From Prevotella sp. UBA2711 (GTDB lineage: Bacteria > Bacteroidota > Bacteroidia > Bacteroidales > Bacteroidaceae), in contig DEKX01000048.1 in the NCBI GenBank assembly GCA_002354095.1, forward strand, positions 17,145 through 81,144: a stretch of DNA of 64,000 nt. Direction: 5' to 3'. This document shows positions 1 through 9,106 of the stretch, in pieces. How positions within the stretch are numbered: position 1 is the stretch's first letter; each line of letters opens with the position of its first letter. A model generated the notes under the pieces. That model was not told the origin of the DNA and did no database searches. It worked only from the letters and a program-made list of their open reading frames with translations. The translations under genes and the position numbers were made by a program.

Positions 1-1202
1 ATGTTCAGGAACGACAGCACATGCGGCATGTCGCTATACTTGCCCAACCAATAGGCAGGCGTGACGGTATTGCCTGCCTTGTCAAAGACACGGCCCGTCA
101 GTTTCCTATGGTGCGTCTCTTTGTCCTCCGTATATTCCGGCACCAGCTCGTTGCCGTCCTTGTCGTAGGGTAGGCGCTTATAGTTCACAAAGAAGTAGAT
201 GCAGGCGGCGAGGAAGTTCACTGCAGAGGTCTTGAAGAACTGGTCGGAGCCACCGCCACCCTCATTCTTACCTTTGTTCAGCGAATCGACCAGCGTCTCC
301 GCGGTCTCCTGGGCAGCGGCCAGCGAGTCAATGTACTTATGCTGGATAGGGTTCACCCGACGCGAATACTCCACATTCACGAAGTTGATGATGTTGAACT
401 GACAGCCCGGCGGCGTCTTGCCCTTCGCCTTGTTGATGCGGTAGTGATAGTAGAGCTTCTGGGCGAGGGTAGGGAACTTGTAATCGTAAACCACCATCGA
501 AAAGCCCTTGGCCGAGTGCTGACGGATGAACGGCTCAATGACAGAAAAGGTCTTACCCGATCCAGGCGTACCCACCACGAACGTACCACGGAAGGGGTTG
601 TTGATATTGATCCATCCGTGACGGAACTTGCCGTGATAGTAGTAGCGCATGGGGATGTTCACGCCGTACTTCGTATCGACGCGCTTCTCATTCTGCTCGA
701 AACTCTCGTTCTCGAAGTTGAAACGGTCCTTCATCAGTCCCTCCTTCAGATACTTCGACACGTTGTCGAGCGCCACATGGACGCACACCGTGCCGACAAT
801 GGAGGCCACCATGTAGAGCCAGATGCTCAGCGGGAATATCCACAGGCGGTAGTGCAGCCAGTCGGTGTAGTAGAGCCACACGGCCAACAGGACCAGCACG
901 AATCCGATGACAATGGGCCAGAACACCATCTTACGGGCATCGAACTCAATCTGTTTCTTATTGCGGGTGCCGATGCAGGTGATAATGACCAGCAGGAGCG
1001 TGGCAATCTTGCTATAAGCGAGGTGACCAGGCTGGTAAATCAGCCAGCGGCCCATGCGCTCATGCAGGTCGGTCAGCACTCCGGCGAACGTGTCGAGCAA
1101 CTCAGGATTGCAGGCATACTCGAAAAACTCAACGACCAGCGAAACGTAGATGACGACTCGGAAAATGCTGTATATGCTTTGTATCTCTTTCGACTCTTCC
1201 AT
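1..1202 (-). CDS. Conjugative coupling ATPase, TraG/VirD4 type (C-terminus outside window)
   Basis: Reading the minus strand from the ATG at 1202 gives an uninterrupted frame of 400 codons that runs off the left edge. The N-terminal region has several hydrophobic segments (roughly residues 70-85 and 100-150). A Walker A motif GTPGSGKT lies at residues 211-218, preceded by NPFRGTFVV, as in the coupling proteins of Bacteroides conjugative elements. The family is an inner-membrane hexameric ATPase that brings the relaxase-DNA complex to the type IV secretion channel. It is the last visible gene of the minus-strand mobilization operon, 2 nt after the TraI-like gene. The C-terminal half, with Walker B, is not in the window. 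Not to be confused with the VirB4-like TraG at 28293. Confidence 0.85.
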   Translation of the reverse strand, partial: MEESKEIQSIYSIFRVVIYVSLVVEFFEYACNPELLDTFAGVLTDLHERMGRWLIYQPGHLAYSKIATLLLVIITCIGTRNKKQIEFDARKMVFWPIVIGFVLVLLAVWLYYTDWLHYRLWIFPLSIWLYMVASIVGTVCVHVALDNVSKYLKEGLMKDRFNFENESFEQNEKRVDTKYGVNIPMRYYYHGKFRHGWININNPFRGTFVVGTPGSGKTFSVIEPFIRQHSAKGFSMVVYDYKFPTLAQKLYYHYRINKAKGKTPPGCQFNIINFVNVEYSRRVNPIQHKYIDSLAAAQETAETLVDSLNKGKNEGGGGSDQFFKTSAVNFLAACIYFFVNYKRLPYDKDGNELVPEYTEDKETHHRKLTGRVFDKAGNTVTPAYWLGKYSDMPHVLSFLN

Positions 1203-1204
1203 TT

Positions 1205-1885
1205 CTATCTTACCGATTTAGCGTTGTTCCACCACTGGCGGCGGCAACGAGTGATGATGTCGTGCTTGGTGTCGGGGTTCATGTAATAGGCCCGCTCCAT
1301 CAGCTCGTTCCACACATCGAGAAACGACGTATAGCGAAGCGCGAGGGTGAGCTGGCGCAACTGTTTGTTGATGGTGCGCAGTTTGGGCCGGATGGTCGAG
1401 ATGACCTTATTCTTCTCCTGTTCCGTCATCTTGCTGCTCTCAAAGCACACCTTGCGGATGTCCATGATGACATCGAGCGTGGTGCGCACGATGTTGCGAT
1501 AGACCACATTGCGGCGGGTGGAGAAAGCCACGGCCAAGGCGTTCTCAGGACTGTCCGCGAGGACATGGCCCAAGTCCTTCACGCATTTCGAGGTTTGCGT
1601 CACCTCGTAGTAGATGCCGTAGATTTCTGCAGCAATCGACAGTACATCGTGGAACTTATCCAGGTAGTCGTTGAACTCGCGCTGGAAGTCGGTCGTGGCT
1701 TCCACCTCCTCCTTTATCCAAACGTGGCCAGTGGTCATCAGCAGCTGCGCCTTCTCCTGCGACTCGATGGTTTTCTTCGCCTGGTCGGAGGCCAGTTCAA
1801 TGGCAGCCACACGTCCCGGGTCGATACCAGCCACCGACTTCAGCGGTACACACAACAGTATTATCAGGTATAGCTTCTTCATCAT
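1205..1885 (-). CDS. Exported TraI/VirB5-like conjugation protein, copy 1
   Basis: 226 residues with an N-terminal signal peptide (about residues 1-20, KKLYLIILLC then VAG). The rest is mainly helical, with two cysteines (SKCVKDL, KVCFESS) that could form a periplasmic disulfide. Size, signal peptide, helical pattern and the C-terminal arginine/tryptophan motif (RRQWW) match three other proteins here (1882, 33752 and 34502). All resemble the DUF4141/TraI class of Bacteroides transfer proteins, thought to act like VirB5 in the periplasm. The ATG overlaps the upstream stop (ATGA), which suggests translational coupling; the second Met is an equally good start. The family assignment rests on architecture rather than a clear motif. 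Confidence 0.7.
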   Translation of the reverse strand: MMKKLYLIILLCVPLKSVAGIDPGRVAAIELASDQAKKTIESQEKAQLLMTTGHVWIKEEVEATTDFQREFNDYLDKFHDVLSIAAEIYGIYYEVTQTSKCVKDLGHVLADSPENALAVAFSTRRNVVYRNIVRTTLDVIMDIRKVCFESSKMTEQEKNKVISTIRPKLRTINKQLRQLTLALRYTSFLDVWNELMERAYYMNPDTKHDIITRCRRQWWNNAKSVR

Positions 1886-2601
1886 TCATTCAATATTTGA
1901 CTCACGGTTGATGCCCTGCGCCAGCGTTCGTACGCCTCACTGGCTATCTCGGCATGGCTCTTGTCAACCATCCCAGCCGTGTACTGGTTCCAGACATCCG
2001 TCAGATTATGATACGCGATACTGATGGCGAGGGTGCGCAGTTTGGCATTCAGCCGGGCCAGTTCGTCGGACAGTTGCCAGAGCATTTCCGTCCGTTCGGC
2101 TCCCGTCAGCATATTGTCCGTTCCACCCTTGGCCACCGACACCTTCAAAAGGCGATAAGTCTTGATGAACTCCGTCGCTGTTTCGAGGTAGAGGTCGTTC
2201 ATGGCCAACGTGGCACCGATGCCCACAGGATTGGCATTGATGGCCCGTTGTATCTCATAGAGATGTTGCAGGGTCTGAACACCATCGGCATAGAGCGAAC
2301 ACCCGGCTTTAAGGGCATCGGCATAGCCACGAGCCGTTTTCAGGTAAGCATTATACTTACCCTCCCACTGTTTCATCTTCGTGAACTCTGCCGCGATGGT
2401 TCCCTGAAAAGCAGCGGTCTTCTGCATACCTTTCGTCTGGCTGTTTATCGTGCTGTTCAGCAGGCTCGTTCCCTCGGCAATAGCGGCATATTGCAGCGGA
2501 TTGGCCTCGCCAACCTGCCCAAAACTACTGGCAGGCACGCCCATCAGGACGGCCAATGCCAGTAGTCCGCGTCGATTATGAAAGAATAAAGATGGTATCA
2601 T
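1882..2601 (-). CDS. Exported TraI/VirB5-like conjugation protein, copy 2
   Basis: 239 residues with a signal peptide ending near SSFGQ (residue 29). A helical body follows, with a C-terminal EAYERWRRAS motif that parallels DAFSRWKRVAEE in the protein at 33752. It is probably secreted to the periplasm and a T4SS component or minor pilus protein of the TraI/VirB5 type. It lies between the repeat protein at 2626 and copy 1, to which its stop codon is fused (ATGA). Having two such genes in tandem here and two more in the main tra operon is unusual. Exact function cannot be read from the sequence. Confidence 0.7.
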   Translation of the reverse strand: MIPSLFFHNRRGLLALAVLMGVPASSFGQVGEANPLQYAAIAEGTSLLNSTINSQTKGMQKTAAFQGTIAAEFTKMKQWEGKYNAYLKTARGYADALKAGCSLYADGVQTLQHLYEIQRAINANPVGIGATLAMNDLYLETATEFIKTYRLLKVSVAKGGTDNMLTGAERTEMLWQLSDELARLNAKLRTLAISIAYHNLTDVWNQYTAGMVDKSHAEIASEAYERWRRASTVSQILNE

Positions 2602-2625
2602 TCTTATTTAATAAAGATAAATTAT

Positions 2626-4635
2626 CTACATGCCACGTCTGATACCCTCGTCTGGTCCAGGAACACCAAGGTTGGCTTCCTCTGAGCGGAAGTTGGCTGC
2701 AGCTACATCAGCCGGACTGACAACTCCTGCTTTATGATAGACGGGGCCGGTACGGGTTTCATAAATCTCAGGTCTCGGCTCATGTGGGACAGACAGGCCG
2801 TCGCGCATCACCTCACCACCAACGACCAATGCGGCCAAAAGAGCAGCACCGAGGTTATGGCCTTCGCCTGGACGGGTCTTGATATCGACCTCATTGAAGA
2901 TCTTAGAGAAGAGCTGCATACGGTGATAGTCATCGACAGCGAGGAACTTGTCATACTGTTTCTGGGTAATCTCATGTGAAATAGTCTGCCCATTGATGAC
3001 TGCGGTCATCTTGTATTTGCCATTCGCTGTAGGGTCAACCTGAATATTCCCCACCTCGACCTCACGGCCATGTGCTCTCTCACGGTAAAAACCCTTGCGC
3101 TCATTAAACTCCAAAAGGGCTGCACCGTCCACCCTGTTGGAAGTGGCATTTTGGATGTCCACTTCCTTTTGGTGGACGATGCTTTGCCCGTCATGCGCAA
3201 GGTATAGGTCATCCTGATATAGGCTCTCCCCATGTGCCGACTTGATTTCGACCTCGTTGAAAACCTTATCGAACATCTTCAGGCGATGGGCATCGTCGAG
3301 GTCGAGGAACTTCTGATAGTCCTTGGCTGAGATGGAGTGGGCGAGGAGTCGGCCATTGACTTCTGCCTCCATGACGTATGTACCATTGAGCGTTTTATCA
3401 ACTCGTATTTCGCCAACAACCATCTCACGGCCATTGGATACTGGCTGGAACCAACCCTTGTTGCCCAAGATGGTCTGAATCTCCCTGCCATTGATGGCAT
3501 TAGGGTCGCGTTCAATACGCTCAGACTCTCTGCGCTGTTCGGCTTTTGCTTCGGCGAGACGCTGCTGTTCTGCGATGCGGCGTTCCTGTTCGATGAAAGG
3601 TGCTTCCACCTCCTGACGAACATCCGGCTTCAGGTCGAGCGATACCAGTTCCTTGGTTTCGAACATGTCCTTGGTGAGTTTCGTATCGAAGTCCTTGCCG
3701 ATAACCTCATTGATGATGGCCAGACGGGCATCAACTGATACGCCGCCTTTGCCACTGACCTTGTTGGCCATGAGCTTTTGCAGTTCCTCCGGCTTCAGGT
3801 CATACTGGAGATCCACCTTTGAGAGATTCGACTGGATGGTGAGTGTCTTCTTGGCTTCGTCGATGACAATGCCGTGTGACTTCAACACCTCCTGGAACTT
3901 GTCATTGCTGAAATAGACATCGGAGGTGATGACAGAAGAGTAGGGGATGCCCTGACCTTGTGGACGGGGTGCTGCCTCCAAAGGCTTTATCTTGGGTTCG
4001 ATGGAAATCTGGTCCAGCACCTCGACGGGCGTTTCCTTCTGATGGCCTTTGAAGTAAAAGCCATAACCGCCAGAGAGCATTTCACCTGGCTTCACTCTGT
4101 TGTCAGGTCGTTCCGTTACCATCGGGCCACCTCCCCAAGGACGATATGCGTGGTCACCGATACGGCGAAGATGGAATCCTTCAGTACGAGGGGCATAGCC
4201 TACGAAGTCACCTGCCCAACCACGACCCTGACGGCTGAAGGGAGCAAACCAAGGTGTTCGGCGGGCAGGTCTGGCATCGTAGCCATACTCCCCATGTCCG
4301 ATACGATAGCCATGCAGTCCCATCGCCACACGACCGAAGGCATTGCTGGCAGAAACAAAGTTCTGCGGCATGTAGAAGTCATCCTTCACGATAGAGGCGA
4401 AAGTGTTATAGGCTTTCTTATTCTCGTAGGTGGTTCCCCAGCCCATGAGGTTCTCCACCTGTTTCTCATTCAGTTTGTAGGTCAAAACAGGAGAGTCGTG
4501 ACCCAATACAATGAGTTCACGACCACCGTCCTTCGCCAAACTGATATGCGCCTGCATACCATTCTTGCGCAAAACCTCCTGAAGACCTGTCGAGAGATCC
4601 AACTCTCGCGGATTAGTATATTTCCGTATTGCCAT
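2626..4635 (-). CDS. Repeat protein of the mobilization operon, DUF3945-like modules
   Basis: 669 residues, no signal peptide. At least two clear copies of a module of about 90 residues lie near residues 385-470 and 510-600. Each has GREIxVG or GREMVVGEI, then a GxYxMxAxxNGxxxxHxI strand, xKxYxKFLxxDDxHRMxxFxKxFNEVxIK, and a GE end. Two weaker copies are visible near residues 25-90 and 240-320. A charged coiled coil (EQERRIAEQQRLAEAKAEQRR region) joins the pairs, and residues 100-190 are rich in Gly, Arg and Tyr. The module looks related to the DUF3945/DUF4099 group common on Bacteroidetes mobile elements. The position between the OmpA-like gene (3 nt away) and the TraI-like genes suggests a role in transfer. 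The biochemical role is unknown. Confidence 0.6.
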   Translation of the reverse strand: MAIRKYTNPRELDLSTGLQEVLRKNGMQAHISLAKDGGRELIVLGHDSPVLTYKLNEKQVENLMGWGTTYENKKAYNTFASIVKDDFYMPQNFVSASNAFGRVAMGLHGYRIGHGEYGYDARPARRTPWFAPFSRQGRGWAGDFVGYAPRTEGFHLRRIGDHAYRPWGGGPMVTERPDNRVKPGEMLSGGYGFYFKGHQKETPVEVLDQISIEPKIKPLEAAPRPQGQGIPYSSVITSDVYFSNDKFQEVLKSHGIVIDEAKKTLTIQSNLSKVDLQYDLKPEELQKLMANKVSGKGGVSVDARLAIINEVIGKDFDTKLTKDMFETKELVSLDLKPDVRQEVEAPFIEQERRIAEQQRLAEAKAEQRRESERIERDPNAINGREIQTILGNKGWFQPVSNGREMVVGEIRVDKTLNGTYVMEAEVNGRLLAHSISAKDYQKFLDLDDAHRLKMFDKVFNEVEIKSAHGESLYQDDLYLAHDGQSIVHQKEVDIQNATSNRVDGAALLEFNERKGFYRERAHGREVEVGNIQVDPTANGKYKMTAVINGQTISHEITQKQYDKFLAVDDYHRMQLFSKIFNEVDIKTRPGEGHNLGAALLAALVVGGEVMRDGLSVPHEPRPEIYETRTGPVYHKAGVVSPADVAAANFRSEEANLGVPGPDEGIRRGM

Positions 4636-4638
4636 AGA

Positions 4639-5817
4639 CTACTTGAAATAAAGTACGACGCAGGTGTTACGATTGCCATTGAGCGGTTCGTAGCTATCGA
4701 TACCGCCACGATGCTTCTTCTGGATATGAGTCTCGTCAACGCCATGAGCCTTCAGCAGTCCTGCGATATAGTCGGCTCGTTCGACACTCAGGCGTTCGTT
4801 GATCTCAGGCGTACCCGTCTCGCTGTCTGCAGCACCAATGATTCGGGCCTGAAGGCCATATTTCTTGATGACTTCTGACACCTCCTTGATGTTGATGAAC
4901 TGTGCGTTTTCTGTCAACTCATGGGTTCCTATCTTAAAGAAAAAATAGATAGGTGCGCCAATGTACTTCTTGCCAGACTTCAGAATGTGCAGGTACTTGT
5001 TGGCGGCGATTGCGGTTGAATCAGTCAGACTATCCACGTTGATAGTATCGCTGATGCCATCCCAATCCTTGTTGGCCAAACGCTTGCGAAGAGAGTTAAG
5101 ACCGCTATAGTTATTGCGCTCATGGGCAGCGGTGGACTGAGCCGAAGGAGCTATCTCCTTGTTCTGGTTCTGCCATGAGTCGTAATACCTGTTCACCTGG
5201 TTCAAATCAACTTCATGGACGCGAATTCTCTTCCACCCGACTTTGCCGATGGTAACACTCAGACCGATGCTGGCCTGCAGCAGATGGTCACCGAGTTTAT
5301 CAGATGCTCCCTGCCCGTCGAAGTTCTGCCAGGTGGTCGTGGCTCCGAGTTCTCCAGACAAATGCAGACGCTCCGACAGTCGGTAGCGACCAATGAGGCC
5401 ATAGGAGATAGCGAATGGCTTCTGACCATTATAGCTGTTATGAATCAGTCCGCATCCAGCGTATGGGATGATGTCCCACTTCTGCATCCCGTCACTATGC
5501 GCCGTGAGGTTATACAGGAAGTCCACATGCAGGTTCTGGTAATTACATGATACCATATTGGCATCCTTCAGTTGAAGGCCCTGAAAAGCCAGTCTGCCAG
5601 CCACATGAGGCGTGAACCACTTGCCCACTGACACATTCAGCAACGGTTTCTCACGGTCAAACAAATCACCATGTCCTACTGGCTTACCAATGAAAGCCGA
5701 TACACCTCCCTTGGCTGAGAGGAACCAATTTACTCCCCAATCATCGACGGGAGAATCTTGTGCTGCAGCTGTCCCTGCTACGAGACATGCCGCCATTAAA
5801 ATCATTGTTTTCTTCAT
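4639..5817 (-). CDS. Outer-membrane protein with C-terminal OmpA-like peptidoglycan-binding domain
   Basis: 392 residues. Signal peptide KKTMILMAACLVAGTAAAQ. Residues 25-200 alternate hydrophobic and polar residues as expected of an eight-stranded beta barrel (LNVSVGKWFTPHVAGRLAFQG, LHLSGELGATTTW). The C-terminal 110 residues form an OmpA-like domain with the ARIIGAADSETGTPEINERLSVERA core, which corresponds to the peptidoglycan-binding NxxLSxxRA region. It probably anchors the conjugation apparatus or the mating junction to the cell wall. It heads the mobilization operon after the relaxase and carries its own promoter-like -7 box at 5848-5855. The closest general class is the OmpA family; a specific conjugation partner cannot be named. 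Confidence 0.85.
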   Translation of the reverse strand: MKKTMILMAACLVAGTAAAQDSPVDDWGVNWFLSAKGGVSAFIGKPVGHGDLFDREKPLLNVSVGKWFTPHVAGRLAFQGLQLKDANMVSCNYQNLHVDFLYNLTAHSDGMQKWDIIPYAGCGLIHNSYNGQKPFAISYGLIGRYRLSERLHLSGELGATTTWQNFDGQGASDKLGDHLLQASIGLSVTIGKVGWKRIRVHEVDLNQVNRYYDSWQNQNKEIAPSAQSTAAHERNNYSGLNSLRKRLANKDWDGISDTINVDSLTDSTAIAANKYLHILKSGKKYIGAPIYFFFKIGTHELTENAQFINIKEVSEVIKKYGLQARIIGAADSETGTPEINERLSVERADYIAGLLKAHGVDETHIQKKHRGGIDSYEPLNGNRNTCVVLYFK

Positions 5818-5847
5818 TTGCTTAATACCTTTTTAATTTTTTAGCCG

Positions 5848-5855
5848 CGAAAGTA
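5848..5855 (-). promoter_or_regulatory. Promoter -7 box for the OmpA-like gene
   Basis: On the minus strand the box reads TACTTTCG, one mismatch from the Bacteroidota consensus TAnnTTTG, about 30 nt before the ATG at 5817. A clear -33 TTTG was not found at the usual spacing, so this is moderate support only. Confidence 0.45.
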
Positions 5856-5902
5856 CAACATCTATTTCACTGTACAGACGCACAGAAATTATCATGCTTG
5901 AA

Positions 5903-7420
5903 TTAACGTTTCAATTTTCGTCCAGCTGGTCTCATCATCATGCGGCCCATGATGCAACAACGCCTACGATACGCATACTCGTCCTCGTCTTCCTTGCGTC
6001 GCCAGCCACTTCCCGGGCCATTACCGCCACCACCATGATCCTGTGCATACTTTGTAGCACCATCTATCAATCCCGTGAAAATAGCGGTTGCGGCGGCGAC
6101 AATTGCATTGCCTCTTTCGGCTATGTCTTCGATGAAAGAACCATCCATCAGTCCCTCAAACTCATTCCGCAGTCCAGGCGGCAGTTTCTTGGAGAAGTCG
6201 CACAACCTCTGGTGTTCCTTCTGAACCTCTTCGATGGCCTCGCTCCACATCATTGTAGTCATTTCACGCATGGCATCATCCTCCAGTGATGGACTGTTCT
6301 TTTCGACCTGCTCATATAGCGAATCGTATGCCTTTTCAAGATTCTCTTTCATGCCTGTCAGTTCTTCTAACTGGGTCATGGCTGCATCGAGTTTTGTTTT
6401 CTTGTCATTCAACTTTGTCTGTATATCGTTAAGTTGGTCTTCTAACTTTTGTTTCTTCTCTTCAAGTTCATCGATGGGAATATGACCATTCTTGTATTCC
6501 TCTTCAAGACCACCAATCTCGGTAATGATTTTCTGCTTCTGTTCCCGAAGATTGATTATCATAGTGGTCAATCCCTTGTAGCGTTTCTCGGCTCTTTTGA
6601 TTTCGGTTTTCAGATTGTCAAGTCTCCCTTGATTTGCCGTAATCTGTGTGGACTGTTCGGTCATCTTCTGTTCTTGCTCATTGAGGGTTACCTTGCCGGA
6701 ATCAATCTGTTCCTCCAGCCACTGCATATATGACTTATGCTTGGCATTGGTCGTGGCGATGCTGTCACCACGTTCCAGTCCGTACTTGGCATTTACCTCG
6801 GCCAACTGGTCGTGCAGTTCCTTGAACTTGCGTGAGCCATCCTCCTTGTTACCGCCAAAGAACTTATTGTAGGAAAACTTGTTCTTTTCTGTGATGGGTA
6901 GCAGTGTACAATGGATATGCGGTAGGGTCTCATCGAGGTGAACGACAAATGCCGCAATGTTATCCTCACCGTATTTATCGGCCATGAAGTGATACATGTC
7001 CTGTGCCCACTTCTCAATTCCTGGGCAGCGGGTGGCCTGAGAATTGTCAGATCCACGCTTGAAATTCACCTCCTGATTGCCGAAGGCCAACTGACGCATC
7101 ACGTCGCGTGAACCCTCTAATATGATATTCGCAACCGTCCGACGGCGACGCGGATCATCCTCAGAAAGCCCTGCATTGGGGTCGGTGATACCCCTTGCCT
7201 TCAGAATTTCCCTAATACGGGTGGGGATGGAGGTGTCTTTATCCACCTCTTTTACTACGCCACCACGGCCAATCTCGAAGTTGAGATGCTCGCGGGTGGG
7301 GTCTTGTGTACCTGATACCTGCTTATTATAAGCTGATTGCTGAGCAATACGCAGATGTTCATTGCTTTGTGCTCGTGTCATGCCCTTACTGGGCTTTAAG
7401 TCGCAAACTTGCTTTGCCAT
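5903..7420 (-). CDS. MobV/Pre family relaxase
   Basis: 505 residues. Residues 1-60 show the Mob/Pre motif I region with His22 (SNEHLR) and the DPTREHLNFEI block, which aligns with the NPSRSHLNYEL block of pMV158 MobM, whose catalytic residue is His22. Motif III, HLDETLPHIH, is at residues 161-170 and supplies metal-binding histidines. Residues 240-400 are a long coiled coil. The tail is basic and glycine-rich. The family nicks oriT and leads the strand into the recipient. The protein is complete and all expected motifs are present. The gene is followed by the OmpA-like gene and preceded by a hairpin-bearing, gene-free region that is the likely oriT. Confidence 0.92.
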   Translation of the reverse strand: MAKQVCDLKPSKGMTRAQSNEHLRIAQQSAYNKQVSGTQDPTREHLNFEIGRGGVVKEVDKDTSIPTRIREILKARGITDPNAGLSEDDPRRRRTVANIILEGSRDVMRQLAFGNQEVNFKRGSDNSQATRCPGIEKWAQDMYHFMADKYGEDNIAAFVVHLDETLPHIHCTLLPITEKNKFSYNKFFGGNKEDGSRKFKELHDQLAEVNAKYGLERGDSIATTNAKHKSYMQWLEEQIDSGKVTLNEQEQKMTEQSTQITANQGRLDNLKTEIKRAEKRYKGLTTMIINLREQKQKIITEIGGLEEEYKNGHIPIDELEEKKQKLEDQLNDIQTKLNDKKTKLDAAMTQLEELTGMKENLEKAYDSLYEQVEKNSPSLEDDAMREMTTMMWSEAIEEVQKEHQRLCDFSKKLPPGLRNEFEGLMDGSFIEDIAERGNAIVAAATAIFTGLIDGATKYAQDHGGGGNGPGSGWRRKEDEDEYAYRRRCCIMGRMMMRPAGRKLKR

Positions 7421-7523
7421 TTTTTTATTCGTTTATTAGTTCAAATGGGGGTCTTGGGGTGTGAACCCTGAGCCTAACCGTCCGAGAGCTTGCTCCAATC
7501 CGCTTGCGATTGAGGACGGGCAT

Positions 7524-7583
7524 CTTTGTGGGGCATCTGCCGACAAAGTGCGTATTAGGCTACGTCCTTCTGCCCAAGGGCAG
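7524..7583. other. Candidate origin of transfer (oriT)
   Basis: This lies in the 219-nt gene-free region beside the relaxase start. A hairpin has arms CTTTGT (7524-7529) and ACAAAG (7543-7548), with inner arms GGCA and TGCC. It is followed at once by GTGCGTATTA (from 7548). pMV158-type MobV relaxases nick in AGTGTG/TTA just 3' of a hairpin, so a nick near 7552 is plausible. A second palindrome CTGCCC-AA-GGGCAG lies at 7570-7583. This is an inference from location and pattern, not proof. Confidence 0.45.
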
Positions 7584-7639
7584 TGTGGCACGACCTGGGG
7601 CAGACGCGCAAGCGCTCTCCGTTTCAGTCGTTGTACACC

Positions 7640-7972
7640 CTAATAATCGTTGTCTGTGATATAGTTTAACTTGATTGCCTTTCGGTTGCCTGCCAAGGTC
7701 ATGTTGACAATGCCAAGCTCCTGTAACTTCTCCAAGAAACGGCTGACCGTATCGCGGTCCCATCCCCAGGCTTTCGAGAACTCGAGGACGCTGCCTTTCA
7801 TGAACTTTCCGTCACCCGTAAGCAGCGCGATGCGCTGACGCTCCATCAGGTCGCGGAAGGCTTCGAGGCGACTGTACTTCGGCTGTTTCTTCACACCCTG
7901 CAGCAGCAGGTTCCAGAAAGCGATGTCTGTGACAATTCGCACCTGGCTGTTTCTAACTGTTTCTTTATCCAT
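7640..7972 (-). CDS. Small winged-helix DNA-binding protein
   Basis: 110 residues. The C-terminal half reads as a winged helix: KGSVLEFSKAWGWDRDTVSRFLEKLQELGIV (residues about 60-90) has the typical recognition helix, then a short wing (MTLAGNRKAIKLNYI). The N-terminal part is helical and charged. It lies next to the candidate oriT and the relaxase, so it may be an oriT accessory factor or a regulator of the mobilization operon. The family resembles small helix-turn-helix proteins found near mob genes in Bacteroidetes. No close named homologue is recognised. Confidence 0.75.
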   Translation of the reverse strand: MDKETVRNSQVRIVTDIAFWNLLLQGVKKQPKYSRLEAFRDLMERQRIALLTGDGKFMKGSVLEFSKAWGWDRDTVSRFLEKLQELGIVNMTLAGNRKAIKLNYITDNDY

Positions 7973-7990
7973 GTCGTAATGCTTTATTGT

Positions 7991-8554
7991 TTATGCCAGC
8001 CCGGCATCCCGCATAGTGGACTTCGGGATGCCGCCTCCTGTTATGTTGCCGATACGGTCAGGGTAGATGTATGCTGCAAGCAGCACTATCTCCAGCATCT
8101 CGGTGACGATGATGTAGCGGGGCGAGACCATGGCGATGAGCATGGCAACGGCTGCCACGACGAGGAAATGCTTCGGGTGGTCGTGGAGGTAGGTGAGCAC
8201 CGTGTCGGCCCACTTGTACGAGAACATGGCCAGGCTCATCACTGCGGCCAGGAGTGTGGCATAGGGGCGTGTCATCAGTGTGCCGTAAAGGCCGATGGTC
8301 TGTGCGGCATTGGCTGCAGTCAGATGGCCGTCGTGCATCATCGTGGCAATGGCGGTGGATGCCTGGAAGTCGATAAACTCGAGGGCTATCATCACCATCA
8401 GGATGACGAGCGTGAAGAACTTGCGGAAGTTCTCGCTGCGCTTCATGCCCTCATAGAATCGCGTGGCGAATGCAGGTCGCCAGCGCATGGCGAACGTGAA
8501 CGGCACTGCGGCCATCACGAACATCAGAATCATTTTCAAATCAATTATACTCAT
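7991..8554 (-). CDS. Polytopic membrane protein, unknown function
   Basis: 187 residues with four or five hydrophobic segments: near residues 5-25, 45-65, 95-115, 125-145 and 145-165. Example segments are MILMFVMAAVPFTFAM and LVVAAVAMLIAMV. No signal peptide cleavage site and no catalytic motif. It is in the mobilization operon, 18 nt before the winged-helix gene. It could be an inner-membrane accessory of the conjugation machinery. No family was recognised. Confidence 0.7.
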   Translation of the reverse strand: MSIIDLKMILMFVMAAVPFTFAMRWRPAFATRFYEGMKRSENFRKFFTLVILMVMIALEFIDFQASTAIATMMHDGHLTAANAAQTIGLYGTLMTRPYATLLAAVMSLAMFSYKWADTVLTYLHDHPKHFLVVAAVAMLIAMVSPRYIIVTEMLEIVLLAAYIYPDRIGNITGGGIPKSTMRDAGLA

Positions 8555-8626
8555 GTTGCTTTATGAATTTGTTAAGTCGTTTAATCTGTTGGTTCTTATT
8601 GTTTGAAAGGTGACTGCCGGTGGTGG

Positions 8627-9106
8627 TCAGAGGAAGTTGATGAGCAATGCGTCGAGACGCTGTTGTTCCTCGATGTCGAGGTCGGGCTGCGGTTGCTCCA
8701 GTCGCTCAAGCTCCTGCTTCAAGAAGGTAAAAACGGTTTCGATGGAGGCATAGAAATCGACGTGTATCTCGTCGATGATGCCGCACTGGTGTGACGCTAT
8801 GCGTACCACATACATTTCGTCCTGATAGGGCATGGAGTAGGCGAGGGCCTGGAAGTTGTTGCCGGCCTTGTCGCTGTAGAGGTAGAGCACCTGCAAAAGG
8901 AGCTTCGAGACGAGCAAGTCGATCAGGTCGTCTATCATTTCCTGACGGGTCAGGGGGATCGTTACCGTCGCCTGATTGCCGTCGTTCAGGGCGGTCAGTT
9001 CGAGGTCATCGGTCTTGAACTTTTCCATGCTCTCGGTGGCTTCGAGGAAGCCCATCAGGTTTGCGATGATGCGCTCATCGACTTCTCCAGTTATAATGAA
9101 TAGCAT
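8627..9106 (-). CDS. Hypothetical cytoplasmic protein
   Basis: 159 residues from the ATG at 9106. This ATG overlaps the stop of the lipoprotein gene by 1 nt (TGATG), so it is preferred over an in-frame Met eight codons upstream. The protein is acidic, with mixed alpha/beta content (LTALNDGNQATVTIPLTRQEM) and a charged C-terminal helix ending in LDALLINFL. No signal peptide, membrane segment or known motif is visible. It is co-transcribed with the mobilization operon. Confidence 0.65.
   Translation of the reverse strand: MLFIITGEVDERIIANLMGFLEATESMEKFKTDDLELTALNDGNQATVTIPLTRQEMIDDLIDLLVSKLLLQVLYLYSDKAGNNFQALAYSMPYQDEMYVVRIASHQCGIIDEIHVDFYASIETVFTFLKQELERLEQPQPDLDIEEQQRLDALLINFL

Noticed and set aside
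339..1286. Plus-strand ORF of 315 codons
   Set aside because: It is antisense to the coupling ATPase, which has clear Walker motifs in the minus strand; the plus ORF is His- and Arg-rich shadow without motifs.
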